DNA of 64,000 nucleotides. Origin: Ignavibacteriales bacterium (lineage in GTDB: Bacteria; Bacteroidota; Ignavibacteria; Ignavibacteriales; Ignavibacteriaceae). The stretch's first letter is position 1. Each line of letters starts with the position of its first letter. A model generated the notes under the pieces. It was not told the DNA's origin, did no database searches, and saw nothing but the letters and a program-made list of their open reading frames with translations. The DNA is taken from contig CP054182.1 of assembly GCA_015709675.1 (NCBI GenBank), positions 2,025,448 to 2,089,447 on the forward strand, written 5' to 3'. This document shows positions 26,002 to 36,476 of the stretch, one piece after another. The translations under genes and the position numbers were made by a program.

Positions 26002-28458
26002 TTATTTTTTACTATTTCTAAGTTTCTCAAGAGCTTTTCCGACCGGCTCTTTTACGACGATTCTTCTTTCATTAGCCAGCAGGGAACTGATCTCATCCGC
26101 CATTGCGGTTATACCAAGCTCCGCTGCTACATTTGCGGCTTTTATCCTTGTGCGAAAATAAGGATTTTTCAGCCCTTCAGATATGATGCGTTTCACTTTT
26201 TCAGGATGCTTTTGATAATGCCTGGAAGCCCAGTCCAGAACTGTAATATCACCAAGATGCATATCTCCTGTAGCTATATTGTAATCGAGCGCTTTTACGG
26301 CGATATCAAAGAGCTCATCCTGCTCATAACCGGCCAGACCGCGGAATACACCTGAACGGACTGCGTCCAGATGGGAAACATTAAGTGCGTAACTTTTCAG
26401 AATCTGGTAATTGTCGTCAAATTTCAGTTTGCCGTAAGTTTCCAGAAGGCCTCCAAGAACATAGTGATTACATTCAGTGCTGAGCTTGTTTTTCAGCAGT
26501 CGCTGAACTTCCTCCCGCGCATCTGCAGGAGTCATTACTGCACCAAATGCACCGATGGCTTTTGCTGCCGCTTCTCTCACTCTGCCGTCCAGGTCATCTA
26601 GTCCGGAATAGAGAGCCCTGAGGGAGTAGATATTGTTAATTTTATCCAGTGAGAGAACAATTTCTTTCTTTACGAGAAAATTTGTCTCATTTTTAAGGGC
26701 GTAAGCAAGGGACGCTGTGCCCCTGTTATCAAATTTGTGCAGTTGCGATGCTGCATAAAGGCGGGCAGAGGCATCATCGGAATAAAGGAGGATATATACC
26801 AGTTCATCAAAACTATAGGATACTTCATACGTGCACAGTATTGCGGAATGTGAATTAAATGTTACCGCATCCGGTTTCAGTTTTGAAGGGATTTCAAATG
26901 AGGCAGAAGCCCCTTTTATATTCAGGGTAAATGGAAATGAACCTTCAGCGGTGAGAACTTCGCCAGGGAGGTTCATCACAAAGAATTGCTCAGAGGAACC
27001 AAACGAAGGGGTCTGATTCACCTTAATGCTGATCTTGCCTGTTGTTTCATTATAGGTATAGCTGATATTCAGTTCCGGATAACCGCTGCCATAGACCCAC
27101 TGATCAAAGAATTTGTCCCAGTCAACATGAGAAACTTCCGGGAGTGCATCCTTGAACTGATCACTCACCACTGAGCCGTCACGGTATTTCTGTGTATAAT
27201 CAGCAACGGCTTTATTATATTCATCCCTGCCGAGTTCATAACGGATCATATTCAGCACAGAAGCTCCCTTATCATACGCAACACCTCCGTTCAGATCGAC
27301 GGGAATTTTTGCTTTTTTTGTGCTGTCATCGGCGGTTTTAATGTTGCCGAGCCACTGGTTAATATAATCACGCTGATTGCCAATGTGGGAGGCAATATAT
27401 CCATCATAACCGAAATACTCTTCTTCCCAGAGTGTTGTGTAGTAGGTGGCAAAGCCCTCATTCAGCCAGATATGATTCCAGTCGCGGCAGGTTACCAGAT
27501 CTCCGAACCACTGATGCACCAGTTCATGCGCAATCAGGCCGTCCGCGGAATAGTTTGGTTTAACGCAGTTATCATGATTAATTCTTCTGTTGAGAGTTGT
27601 AGCGGTGATATTTTCCATCCCTCCCCACTCGAAGTCCTGCACGGGTATCTGCGCATAACGCTTGTAGGGATAAGGAAGCAGCAGGCGGTTGTAAAAGCGG
27701 AGCATATGTGCGGTCCTGCCATATATATAAGAGGCGTTATCCTGATCCCAGTCCGGAGGGAAAAAATGTTCCAGACGGGTATTTTCCAATTCTTCCGTGA
27801 TGACTGAATACTCCCCGACAATCACTGAAGTGAGATAGTTGGAGTAAGGTTTGTCCATTTTCCAGTGCCAGGTCATGCTGCCATTATTATCTTTTACCGT
27901 ATCCTGCAGAATACCGTTGGAACTGGTTCTGAAATTCTGCGGAACAGTCAGAAAGATTTCTGAAGTCAGTTTGTCATCGGGGAGATCATAAGCCGGATAC
28001 CAGAAACGGTTGTTGTTGGACTGTCCCTGAGTCCAGATCTGATAGGGCATGGTGTGGAATTCTGCCGTAGGGGAGAAAAAATACATGCCTCTCTCCGGGA
28101 GTGATATATACTCAATTGCAAGGGTGAGCGTATCCTGAGTGCTGTATTTTTTGTCAAGGGTTATGCTAAGAATTTCACCGTCTGACGAAAAAGTAAGCTT
28201 TTTTTTACCGAGCGTAACAGAACGGACGTCAGTGGTTTTACTGTGAAGGCGGAGAAGAGAAAAATTATTCTTAAGAGGCGTGAAGGTAAATTCAGACTTT
28301 CCGTTCACCTGTTTTTTTTCAAAATCAAATGAGAGGCGAAGGGTGATGTGAATCTGGTCATAATCCCTTGTGGTATGATCCAGTTTTGAGGAACTGGCGG
28401 ATGCCAGGCCTGAAAGGGTGAATAACATCAAAAGAATAATGCCGGGAAACTTCAACAA
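26002..28458 (-). CDS. Secreted M1-family metallo-aminopeptidase with C-terminal HEAT-like repeats
   Basis: 818 residues. Signal peptide to about 21. The catalytic core has WGGMENITATTLN (substrate motif, near 278) and HELVHQWFGD (zinc HEXXH, near 310), then the third ligand in WLNEGFATYYT. From about residue 560 to the end there are HEAT/armadillo-like helical repeats (GRVREAAAKAIGAFG, RTRIKAANVAAELG). Expected action is release of N-terminal residues from peptides in the periplasm or outside. The start overlaps the DUF4286 gene by 7 bases. The family also contains leukotriene-A4-hydrolase-like members; HEAT-like tails occur in other FCB homologues. Confidence 0.93.
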   Translation of the reverse strand: MLKFPGIILLMLFTLSGLASASSSKLDHTTRDYDQIHITLRLSFDFEKKQVNGKSEFTFTPLKNNFSLLRLHSKTTDVRSVTLGKKKLTFSSDGEILSITLDKKYSTQDTLTLAIEYISLPERGMYFFSPTAEFHTMPYQIWTQGQSNNNRFWYPAYDLPDDKLTSEIFLTVPQNFRTSSNGILQDTVKDNNGSMTWHWKMDKPYSNYLTSVIVGEYSVITEELENTRLEHFFPPDWDQDNASYIYGRTAHMLRFYNRLLLPYPYKRYAQIPVQDFEWGGMENITATTLNRRINHDNCVKPNYSADGLIAHELVHQWFGDLVTCRDWNHIWLNEGFATYYTTLWEEEYFGYDGYIASHIGNQRDYINQWLGNIKTADDSTKKAKIPVDLNGGVAYDKGASVLNMIRYELGRDEYNKAVADYTQKYRDGSVVSDQFKDALPEVSHVDWDKFFDQWVYGSGYPELNISYTYNETTGKISIKVNQTPSFGSSEQFFVMNLPGEVLTAEGSFPFTLNIKGASASFEIPSKLKPDAVTFNSHSAILCTYEVSYSFDELVYILLYSDDASARLYAASQLHKFDNRGTASLAYALKNETNFLVKKEIVLSLDKINNIYSLRALYSGLDDLDGRVREAAAKAIGAFGAVMTPADAREEVQRLLKNKLSTECNHYVLGGLLETYGKLKFDDNYQILKSYALNVSHLDAVRSGVFRGLAGYEQDELFDIAVKALDYNIATGDMHLGDITVLDWASRHYQKHPEKVKRIISEGLKNPYFRTRIKAANVAAELGITAMADEISSLLANERRIVVKEPVGKALEKLRNSKK

Positions 28459-28769
28459 TCCTCCGTATACACTTGTTGTAAAATAGTTCTTTGTACTTTT
28501 GTTATTTCGGGAAAATTCCTTTTAAAATCATCTCTGAGAGCAGGGGCATAACTGCTGAAATACCTTTGCAGAACTGTCTCATCAGGGCAGACATAATCAG
28601 CCCGGTATTTCATATCAGCAGAACCTGAGTCTGCAATTTCTCTCATTAGCCGGGCGGAAAGAAAACACCCGGTCTGCAGAATCTGAGGTATTAGCACACG
28701 CTTCATCCATTCCGTCCACTGCTGCGCTAAAGCAGCGGGCACCTCTGTTGTGACGGAGTAAATGATCAT
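28452..28769 (-). CDS. DUF4286-family small protein
   Basis: 105 residues from the ATG at 28769; a TTG just upstream (28772) is an alternative. The segment IIYSVTTEVPAALAQQWTEWM and the middle YRADYVCPDETVLQRYFSSYAPALR match the DUF4286 family of small alpha/beta proteins, probably a ferredoxin-like fold. The function is unknown. It is squeezed between the transporter gene (3-6 bases) and the M1 peptidase gene (overlap), so it is translated as part of this operon. Confidence 0.8.
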   Translation of the reverse strand: MIIYSVTTEVPAALAQQWTEWMKRVLIPQILQTGCFLSARLMREIADSGSADMKYRADYVCPDETVLQRYFSSYAPALRDDFKRNFPEITKVQRTILQQVYTEDC

Positions 28770-28775
28770 CAATTG

Positions 28776-30290
28776 CTATTTTGGCAAAGCCCAGCCCGGT
28801 AAGGTACTGAGATCGATGTCAAAGATGATGATTCCAAGAAAGTATACAAAGATAGTAATTAACAGCGAAGCAAAAAGGTTCAAAAATGCCCCCGCTTTTG
28901 CCATTTCCGGGATTGTCACCCTGCCTGAGCCAAAAATGACTGAATTTGGCGGAGTAGCTGCCGGAAGCATAAAAGCCATTGATGCTGAAAGAGTTCCTGT
29001 AATCATCAGAAGAAGGGGATTAATTCCTGCCGCAACGGAGAAAGCTGCCAGTATGGGGAGAACCATTTCGGTAGTTGCCGTATTTGAGGTAAGTTCTGTT
29101 AGCATGGAAATTGCCACAGCAATTACAAAAGTAATCAGAAGTGGATGAAGCCCTCCGATACCGCTTAACTGGCTGCCGATATGGGTTGATAATCCGGAAA
29201 TAACAAATCCTTTTGCGAGTGCAAATCCGCCGCCGAAAAGCAGAATAATATCCCAGGGAACTTTACGGAATACATCCCCTCCGAGAATCCTTTCCCCATT
29301 GTTACGGGCCGGAATGATAAAGAGAAGCAGTGCGGTAAATATTGCAACCGTGCCGTCATTAAAAAAGGCAGATTTCGGAAAGATACCAGACCACCCCGGC
29401 AGGATGAAGAAGCCGAGATTAAGATCTGCACGGGTCATCCATAAGATTGCGGTTGCCAAGAATACTATTCCAACCGCTTTTTCTTCAAAAGCAGCCCGGC
29501 CGAGTTTATGCAATTCCTCTTTAATCTGTGATTTTCCGATTGTGGCTGATCTCCCGACTTTGAAGAGAATTCTTGTCAGCATAAACCAGGTAAATGTCAG
29601 CAGAATAACAGCAATCGGAAACGCAAGAAGAAACCAGTTGCCAAAATTAACCTCGGGCGCTTCAGGAAAGATAATCGAAAGAATTCTCGTAAAGGAGATA
29701 TTTGGGGGAGTTCCGATCAGGGTCGCCGTTCCTCCGATAGATGCGGAGTAAGCAATTCCCAGCAATAAAGGGAGAGCAAAGGCTTTTGTATTATCCCCGC
29801 CGGTTAACTCCTCCTGTTTGCTGATGATGGAAAGTCCTATTGGCAGCATCATAACGGCTGTCGCCGTATTGGACATCCACATGGAAAGGAATGCAGTGGC
29901 AAGCATGAAACCAAGTATCAGACCGCTTGGTTTTGATCCAACAACAGAGATGATGCTGAGGGCTATACGCCGGTGAAGATTCCATCGCTCCATGGCAAGT
30001 GCTATCATGAAGCCGCCAAGATAGAGGAAGATGGTTGAGTTGATATAGGATTCTGCGGTTTTATCGCCGCTGTCGATACCGAAAATGGGAAAGAGCACTA
30101 CTGGAAAAAGGGAGGTGACTGCCAGTGGGAGTGCTTCAGTAATCCAGAGAATAGCCATCAGAGAGGCAACTGCCCCCATTGCATTTATGTGCTGCCCTTC
30201 GTTCCCCTCCGGAAGGAAATAGTACATAAATACAGAGACTGCGGCAGCCGAAATAATGCTGAGGGTTTTCTTTGTATGATTCCTGGTCAA
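28776..30290 (-). CDS. DASS/SLC13-family dicarboxylate or anion:sodium symporter
   Basis: 504 residues, about twelve hydrophobic segments. Two SNT signatures are visible: MSNTATAVMMLPIG in the first half and TSNTATTEMVLPIL in the second, which are the substrate/sodium-binding hairpins of the DASS family. The substrate (succinate, citrate, sulfate) cannot be assigned. The start is taken as TTG at 30290; no good ribosome site is seen, so it is uncertain by several residues. It is the first gene of the minus-strand operon that runs through the M1 peptidase. Confidence 0.92.
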   Translation of the reverse strand: MTRNHTKKTLSIISAAAVSVFMYYFLPEGNEGQHINAMGAVASLMAILWITEALPLAVTSLFPVVLFPIFGIDSGDKTAESYINSTIFLYLGGFMIALAMERWNLHRRIALSIISVVGSKPSGLILGFMLATAFLSMWMSNTATAVMMLPIGLSIISKQEELTGGDNTKAFALPLLLGIAYSASIGGTATLIGTPPNISFTRILSIIFPEAPEVNFGNWFLLAFPIAVILLTFTWFMLTRILFKVGRSATIGKSQIKEELHKLGRAAFEEKAVGIVFLATAILWMTRADLNLGFFILPGWSGIFPKSAFFNDGTVAIFTALLLFIIPARNNGERILGGDVFRKVPWDIILLFGGGFALAKGFVISGLSTHIGSQLSGIGGLHPLLITFVIAVAISMLTELTSNTATTEMVLPILAAFSVAAGINPLLLMITGTLSASMAFMLPAATPPNSVIFGSGRVTIPEMAKAGAFLNLFASLLITIFVYFLGIIIFDIDLSTLPGWALPK

Positions 30291-30443
30291 TAATATTCAC
30301 TAAAATTTGAAACAAACAGTAAAATAAGATTTTCTTAAATTAAATCTGATAAATATTTCTTGTTTAAGAGTACCGTATGGCCGGATAAGCGATGGTACAA
30401 TGACGCGAATGAGAAAACCCGAAATAGTTTATGAGGAGCGAAA

Positions 30444-30974
30444 ATGAAAAATATATCGGAAATGAAGATTCTGATGTTTGTAGATGATGTGTATGAGGAT
30501 CTGGAATTGTGGTATCCTAAACTGCGTATGGAGGAAGCCGGGGCAAAAGTTTCAGTAGCAGGCCCTGATGTTTCAAAGGTATATAGCGGTAAACATGGTT
30601 ATCCCTGCAAGGCAGATATCGCGATCAGCAAGCTGAATTCTCATGATTTTGATGCCCTGATAATCCCCGGAGGATTTGCTCCTGACAAACTTCGCCGCGA
30701 TCCCAGGATTCTGCAGGTCACCTATGAAATGTTCAGTCAGGGTAAACTGGTGGCGCACATCTGTCATGCGGGCTGGATACCTATTTCAGCCAAAATCATG
30801 AAAGGATTCCGCTGTACCTCAACTCCGGGAATCAAGGATGATCTAATTAATGCCGGGGCGGAATGGATAGACGCACCGGTTGTGGTTGATAGGAATATGA
30901 TTTCCTCCCGCAGGCCTGATGATCTGCCTAAATTCTGCGAAGCTATTATTACTTATTTAACCAGCAATGATTAA
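30444..30974 (+). CDS. DJ-1/PfpI-family protein (class I glutamine amidotransferase-like)
   Basis: 176 residues. The nucleophile elbow is VAHICHAGWIPISA, with Cys at about residue 107 and His beside it. The conserved DALIIPGGFAPDKLRRDP and the late RRPDDLPKFCEAI complete the PfpI pattern. Members have been described as proteases, deglycases or chaperones; the true reaction is disputed. GAGGAG precedes the ATG. It overlaps the next gene by 8 bases. Confidence 0.92.
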   Translation: MKNISEMKILMFVDDVYEDLELWYPKLRMEEAGAKVSVAGPDVSKVYSGKHGYPCKADIAISKLNSHDFDALIIPGGFAPDKLRRDPRILQVTYEMFSQGKLVAHICHAGWIPISAKIMKGFRCTSTPGIKDDLINAGAEWIDAPVVVDRNMISSRRPDDLPKFCEAIITYLTSND

Positions 30975-32481
30975 AAAATTGATGAAAAACCATAGATATA
31001 TATTCCTGTACATATTACTCATTACAGCTCTGATAAGCAGCGGCTGTTCTGAAGATCATGGTCACAATTCAGACCCGATTGATGCAAACAATAACGGATT
31101 TGAGAGCCGGGCGGTTGCTGAAGTTTTTGTAACAAACTGTGCCTTAAGCGGGTGCCACGCGGGGGCTTCACCACAGGGGGGGATATCGTTTGAGACTTAT
31201 GATAAAATGATTGCCGGTTCTCAGGGGAGGGATACAACCTCCGGCGGGGGGCACGGCCACGGAAAGCGGCTTGGTATATATCAGGGTGAGGGGGTTTATG
31301 GCGGTGAAGCGGTGGTGCCGTTCAGCCCTGAGGAGAGTCTGGTTTACCGTCTGATTACCGGCAATGTTGCTGATTCTACAAGGCACATGCCCTATAACAA
31401 GAACCCCCTCTCTGAAACACAGATTCAGACTGTGCGCAACTGGATACTGAACGGTGCGAGGAATCATCACCGGGAGGTGCCGTTTTCAAATCCTTCGGTC
31501 AGGGCGTATATATGCAGCCAGGGGAGCAATCAGATTTATGTTATTGATGGTGATAAAAAAATGATCTCCCGTGTTGTTGAACTGGGATCCGGAACGCAGA
31601 TTGCTCCGCATAACGTCAAAGTTTTCGGCGATTATTATTACGTAACGCAGATCCGGGCCGGTAAACTGGTTAAATACCGTATTGCGGATAATTCAGTTGC
31701 TGCGGAACTGACCGGGCTGGATGTCCCCGGAATGGTTGAACTTTCTTCTGACGGATCGAAAGCATTTGTATCAAAATCATCAACCGCTTCGGGTTCTTAT
31801 AACAGCATTTACGTTATTAATACTGCAACCATGCAACTTGTTAATGAACTTGCCATACCGGTTTCAGGCATACCGCACGGCATTGCACTTAATTCTGATG
31901 CCACTAAACTGTATGTAGCAAACATGACAAAGGACAGGATAACGGTTCTGAACACTGCAACGGGTGATCCGGTAATTGATGACATTGTGATGTCTTCCGG
32001 AACGGCAACGGTCCATGAACCGATGCATATCTATGTTTCGCCGGATGATAAGTATCTGTATGTCTCTTGCCGGAAATCTGACAAACTTCTTGTTTATGAT
32101 GCTGGTACTGGTAGTCTTCTGAAGGATATACAGTTTAACTCCCACCCGATGCAGATATCCATTATGCCAAACGGAAGCCGGCTATATGTAAATCTGATGC
32201 ACTCAGCTCAGATTGCAGTTATAAACTTCAGCGGAACAGACTGGTCTGTGTCACAGTATATAACCTATCCGAATTTCAGCATGCTGTATGGTTCCGCACT
32301 CAGCGCGGACGGGAAATATCTTTTTGTGACCAGCTGTAATGAGATGAACGCCTATAAGCCGAGGTACGCAGTTAAAGGACGCAATCAGCCGTCAAATCTT
32401 GGAATCATAGAAACAGCTACAAATGAGGTGGTCAGAGTTCTTGATCTTGGTTCATACGCAACAGGAATAGCAGCGAGATAA
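30967..32481 (+). CDS. Lipoprotein with a cytochrome-like CX4CH domain and a YVTN-type beta-propeller
   Basis: 504 residues. Lipobox SSGC at about 27. The N-terminal domain (about 45-165) has NCALSGCHAG, a C-X4-C-H haem-type motif, and later a Met-containing HMPYNKNPLS segment, as in planctomycete-type cytochrome domains. The rest (about 175-504) is a seven-bladed YVTN-like propeller with recurring SPDDKYLYVSCR- and SDGKYLFVTS-like strands. It is probably an outer-envelope electron-transfer or substrate-binding protein. Haem attachment through CX4CH instead of CXXCH is uncertain. It overlaps the DJ-1 gene. Confidence 0.8.
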   Translation: MIKKLMKNHRYIFLYILLITALISSGCSEDHGHNSDPIDANNNGFESRAVAEVFVTNCALSGCHAGASPQGGISFETYDKMIAGSQGRDTTSGGGHGHGKRLGIYQGEGVYGGEAVVPFSPEESLVYRLITGNVADSTRHMPYNKNPLSETQIQTVRNWILNGARNHHREVPFSNPSVRAYICSQGSNQIYVIDGDKKMISRVVELGSGTQIAPHNVKVFGDYYYVTQIRAGKLVKYRIADNSVAAELTGLDVPGMVELSSDGSKAFVSKSSTASGSYNSIYVINTATMQLVNELAIPVSGIPHGIALNSDATKLYVANMTKDRITVLNTATGDPVIDDIVMSSGTATVHEPMHIYVSPDDKYLYVSCRKSDKLLVYDAGTGSLLKDIQFNSHPMQISIMPNGSRLYVNLMHSAQIAVINFSGTDWSVSQYITYPNFSMLYGSALSADGKYLFVTSCNEMNAYKPRYAVKGRNQPSNLGIIETATNEVVRVLDLGSYATGIAAR

Positions 32482-32486
32482 CAATC

Positions 32487-32972
32487 ATGAGTAAAAAAAG
32501 AATTGCATTATATCCCGGAACATTTGACCCGGTAACCATGGGGCATATAGACATTATTAAGCGTGCCTGTATGCTCTTTGACGGTGTGAGAGTGACAGTG
32601 GCGATTAATCCTTCAAAAAATCCGATGTTCAGTATTGAAGAGCGGATGCATTTTCTGCGAGAGAGTGTAAAAGAGATCGGAAATATTGAGGTAGATTCTT
32701 TCACCGGTCTGGTGGTCGATCTTGCCCGTAATACCGGAGCCGTTGCCATCATCCGTGGACTCAGGGCAGTGAGTGATTTTGAATATGAATTCCAGATGGC
32801 GCTGATGAACCGGAAACTTGCGGAGGATATCACCACCGTCTTCCTGATGCCGCATGAAAAATATACCTATCTGAATTCATCCATCATCCGGTCGCTCGCG
32901 CAGTTTAACGCTGATGTGGCAGAGTTTGTGCCTCCGGTGGTGGCAGAGGCGCTGAAAGCAAAGAGCAGGTAG
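32487..32972 (+). CDS. coaD: Phosphopantetheine adenylyltransferase
   Basis: 161 residues, standard length. Joins ATP to 4'-phosphopantetheine in coenzyme A synthesis. Motifs: YPGTFDPVTMGHIDIIKRA at the N-terminus, with the nucleotidyltransferase GH pair, IIRGLRAVSDFEYEFQMA, and the C-terminal YLNSSIIRSLAQF, a variant of the usual ISSTxVR signature. Five bases separate it from the lipoprotein gene; no strong ribosome site is seen. Confidence 0.97.
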   Translation: MSKKRIALYPGTFDPVTMGHIDIIKRACMLFDGVRVTVAINPSKNPMFSIEERMHFLRESVKEIGNIEVDSFTGLVVDLARNTGAVAIIRGLRAVSDFEYEFQMALMNRKLAEDITTVFLMPHEKYTYLNSSIIRSLAQFNADVAEFVPPVVAEALKAKSR

Positions 32973-33326
32973 GAGGTTGTAGTTTGTAATACAGGGGGAG
33001 ATAAAAAGAATTGCGGATCAGTGGTTTAATATGAGGCAGCGATGCGGCTAATCATTTTTTTTGGCTTCCTATAGACAGGTAACCGCATTGTTACTCAAAA
33101 ATGAGTTCTTTTGGTGATGTAAATAATAACCTGCAAATCCGCGGCTTTTTGAATCATTTGTTGCTGGTTCTGTCTTAAAAGAACGCTGCAACACAGTTCA
33201 TATGTTCATTTCATTGTGTTTCAATTAACGGGTCACCGCTTAACTGCATATGAATTGAAGTTCAGGTTATTTGGAATTCATGCCCGATCGGGGTAAATGA
33301 AATTCTTACTTCAAGCCTGATAATTC
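32973..33326. other. Gene-free stretch between coaD and the aminotransferase gene
   Basis: About 350 bases between convergent genes. It contains a hyphenated palindrome at 33274-33305 with the perfect core CCCGATCGGG (33283-33292) flanked by GAATTCAT and ATGAAATTC arms. No T-run follows, so it is not a plain terminator. Nothing else is recognised. Confidence 0.5.
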
Positions 33327-34517
33327 CTATACCAATTTTGCGACTGCGGCTTTGATTCTTCTGACGGCATCTTCAAGCTGTGCCATAGAGGTGGCATAGG
33401 AAAAGCGTATATATCCGTCTGAACCGAACGGGGAGCCGGCTACCGCCGCAATGCGGGCTTCTTCAAGGAGGAACATGGAGAAATCCATGGAGTCCTTAAT
33501 CACTTTGCCGTTAAAAGATTTTCCAAAGAAAGACTTTATTCCCGGAAAGAGGTAAAAAGCTCCTTCGGGTTTGTAGCAGGTAAATCCGGGGATTTTGGTT
33601 ATTTCATCGTAGAGATAATTTCTTCTCTTCTCAAACTCGACACGCATCTTTTCAACTTCGGACTGGTCACCGAGCAGCGCTTCTATGGTAGCATACTGGC
33701 TGATTGCGGAAGGACCTGATGTGCTGTTGCTCTGGATTTTATCCATTGCCTGAATCACTTCTTTGGGTCCCGCGGTATATCCTATTCTCCAGCCGGTCAT
33801 TGCGTAGGATTTTGAGACTCCGTTGACCAGTATAATCTGTGACTTCAGGTCAGGAGCCACAGCCGGGAAACTGACAAATTTAAAGTCATCAAACACCAGC
33901 TTTTCGTAGATTTCATCGGAGAGGACATAGAAGTTATGTTTTTTCACCACATCAGCGATTGATTTCAGCCATTTCTCATCAAACGATCCTCCGGTCGGGT
34001 TGGAAGGATTACAGAGTATGAGCATTCTGGTTTTTGGGGTTATCACCGCTTCAAGTTCTTCAGCAGTAATGCGGAATCCGTTTTCTTCTTTGGTCTGAGG
34101 GAAGACACATACCCCGCCTGACAAGGATACCATGTCAGGATAAGAGACCCAATATGGGGCGGGAATGATTACCTCATCACCTTCGTTAACTGTTGCCATT
34201 ACTGCATTAAAGATACTCTGTTTGCAGCCGCTTGAAACAATGATTTCAGAAGGATCATAATCCAGCCCGTTTTCATTTTTCAGTTTGGTGCTGATGGCTT
34301 TACGAAGTTCCATAGTGCCGGGATTAAGAGTATACCTTGTATGCCCCTCAGCCAGTCCCCGCACGGCAGCATCTTTCACATTCTGCGGTGTTGGGAAGTC
34401 AGGTTCACCAAGACTCAGGTCAATAACGTCAATACCCTGTGCCTTCAGTTCTTTTGCCTTGCCGGCAACTTTCATGGTGGGTGATACCTGGATTTTACTG
34501 GCTCTTTTCGAAATCAC
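33327..34517 (-). CDS. aspC: Class I pyridoxal-phosphate aminotransferase (aspartate aminotransferase type)
   Basis: 396 residues. The PLP lysine is in SKSYAMTGWRIGY (about residue 235); CNPSNPTGG and the late GYIRFSYATS (substrate carboxylate-binding Arg) are the expected landmarks. It matches the bacterial I-gamma aspartate aminotransferases; some of these also act on prephenate, so that side activity is possible. The GTG start has AAGGAAAA in front. It ends in a long gap, and typA lies 41 bases upstream on the same strand. Confidence 0.93.
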   Translation of the reverse strand: MISKRASKIQVSPTMKVAGKAKELKAQGIDVIDLSLGEPDFPTPQNVKDAAVRGLAEGHTRYTLNPGTMELRKAISTKLKNENGLDYDPSEIIVSSGCKQSIFNAVMATVNEGDEVIIPAPYWVSYPDMVSLSGGVCVFPQTKEENGFRITAEELEAVITPKTRMLILCNPSNPTGGSFDEKWLKSIADVVKKHNFYVLSDEIYEKLVFDDFKFVSFPAVAPDLKSQIILVNGVSKSYAMTGWRIGYTAGPKEVIQAMDKIQSNSTSGPSAISQYATIEALLGDQSEVEKMRVEFEKRRNYLYDEITKIPGFTCYKPEGAFYLFPGIKSFFGKSFNGKVIKDSMDFSMFLLEEARIAAVAGSPFGSDGYIRFSYATSMAQLEDAVRRIKAAVAKLV

Positions 34518-34558
34518 GGCGTTTTCCTTTTTGTATATACGGTTACGTGAAATTTATT

Positions 34559-36400
34559 TTATAACTGCTGAAGTTCTTCAGCACGTTTCTGGCTGAGTCT
34601 GGCATTTTTCTTGTCCATCTCAGTCAGATAGCGTTTCCTGATTCTTATATTCTGCGGAGTAATCTCAACGAATTCATCATCGGTAATCCACTCAATTGCC
34701 TGTTCAAGGGTTAACTGGCGCGGCGGTTCAATGCGGATTGCCTCATCAGCACCGGATGCACGCATATTGGTAAGCTGCTTGGTTTTGCAGACATTTACCT
34801 TCATATCGTTTTCACGGCTGTTTTCTCCGATGACCATTCCTTCATATACCCGGATGCCCGGTTCAATAAAAAATACTGTCCGCTCCTGCAATTTAAACAT
34901 TGCATAAGCAGAAGCAATACCTTCTTCCTGGCTGACCAGTGCTCCGCGCAGGCGCTGCTGAATTTCTCCTCTGAAGGGCTCATAGCCATGGAAATTGTGA
35001 TGCAAAATTCCGGTACCGCGTGTATCAGTCATAAATTCCGAACGGTATCCGATAAGTCCGCGGGCAGGAACCACAAATTCGATTCTGGTATTATCCTGCA
35101 ATGTAATCATGTTCTTCATTTCCCCTTTTCGCTTTCCGAGTTTTTCTATAACGATTCCAACAAACTCTTCCGGCACGTCAATAATCACATGTTCAACCGG
35201 TTCGCAGATCACATCACTGATTTTCTTGAGGATAACTTCCGGTTTGCTCACCATCAGCTCGAATCCTTCACGGCGCATATTCTCAAGCAGGATACCGAGG
35301 TGCAGTTCACCTCTTCCGCTTACTTTAAAGACATCGGCAGATTCGGTAATTTCCACACGAAGCCCGACGTTAGTTTTTAGTTCTTTTGAAAGACGTTCGC
35401 CGAGATTACGTGTCGTAACGAATTTACCCTCCTGTCCTGCAAAAGGGGAGTTATTTACAATAAAATTCATTGATATACGCGGCTCTTCGATGGCAACAGA
35501 GGGAAGCGCCTCTGGTTTAAGGGGACTGGCAAGGGTATCACCGATATCAATATCTTCCATACCTGCTACTGCAACGATATCGCCCGCAAATGCTTCAGTG
35601 GTTTCCACGCGCTTAATGTTATCATATACATAAAGTTTGGTAATCCGCACTTTTTGCTGGCTGCCTTCCCGAGGTATCAGAATTGTGTCATCACCAACTT
35701 TCACTTTGCCATAGTGAAGTTTTCCGATACCGATTCTTCCCAGATAATCATTATAATCAATTGCCGAAATAAGCATTCTGAATGGTTCGGATTCCTCAAC
35801 CAGAGGAGCAGGAATCTTTTCAAGGATGATATCAAGCAAGGGAATAAGATTCTCTGACGGATCAGTCAGGTTAAGTTTTGCAATGCCCTGTTTCGCAATG
35901 GCATAGACAAAGGGGAAATCTAGCTGCTCATCATTAGCGCCAAGTGAAACGAAAAGGTCAAAAACTTCATTCAGAACTTCATCAGGGCGGGCATCATGAC
36001 GGTCAATTTTATTAATGACCACAATCGGCTTGAGACCAAGATCGAGTGATTTCTTTAACACAAATTTTGTCTGAGGCAGCGGGCCTTCTGCAGCATCAAC
36101 CAGAAGCAGAACACCGTCAACCATTTTGAGGGTACGCTCTACCTCACCGCCAAAATCTGCGTGTCCCGGGGTATCAACTATGTTAATTTTAAAATCTTTA
36201 TAATGCACACTGAGGTTTTTGGCAAGGATGGTAATTCCGCGTTCCTTTTCAATATCGTTTGAATCCATAATCCTTTTTTCAACCTGCTGGTTTTCCCTGA
36301 AGGCGCCGGTCTGTTTAAGGATATGGTCAACCAGTGTGGTTTTGCCATGGTCAACGTGGGCGATGATTGCAATGTTTCTTATCTTGTTTTTATGACTCAC
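34559..36400 (-). CDS. typA: GTP-binding ribosome-associated protein BipA/TypA
   Basis: 613 residues, the family's usual length. Translational GTPase: P-loop [11 protein letters not shown] (about 15-25), [16 protein letters not shown]; then a beta barrel (about 205-300) and the C-terminal ribosome-binding domains. BipA helps 50S assembly and growth at low temperature or under stress (family knowledge). The GTG start is consistent with the conserved N-terminus [16 protein letters not shown]. It is 76 bases downstream of ychF on the same strand. Confidence 0.97.
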   Translation of the reverse strand: MSHKNKIRNIAIIAHVDHGKTTLVDHILKQTGAFRENQQVEKRIMDSNDIEKERGITILAKNLSVHYKDFKINIVDTPGHADFGGEVERTLKMVDGVLLLVDAAEGPLPQTKFVLKKSLDLGLKPIVVINKIDRHDARPDEVLNEVFDLFVSLGANDEQLDFPFVYAIAKQGIAKLNLTDPSENLIPLLDIILEKIPAPLVEESEPFRMLISAIDYNDYLGRIGIGKLHYGKVKVGDDTILIPREGSQQKVRITKLYVYDNIKRVETTEAFAGDIVAVAGMEDIDIGDTLASPLKPEALPSVAIEEPRISMNFIVNNSPFAGQEGKFVTTRNLGERLSKELKTNVGLRVEITESADVFKVSGRGELHLGILLENMRREGFELMVSKPEVILKKISDVICEPVEHVIIDVPEEFVGIVIEKLGKRKGEMKNMITLQDNTRIEFVVPARGLIGYRSEFMTDTRGTGILHHNFHGYEPFRGEIQQRLRGALVSQEEGIASAYAMFKLQERTVFFIEPGIRVYEGMVIGENSRENDMKVNVCKTKQLTNMRASGADEAIRIEPPRQLTLEQAIEWITDDEFVEITPQNIRIRKRYLTEMDKKNARLSQKRAEELQQL

Positions 36401-36476
36401 TCTGAGCTTTCTTCGTTTCTAATTAAATCTTTGTATATATATGCCGGGATCTTTTCATCGGTGCTGTATGCGTTTA

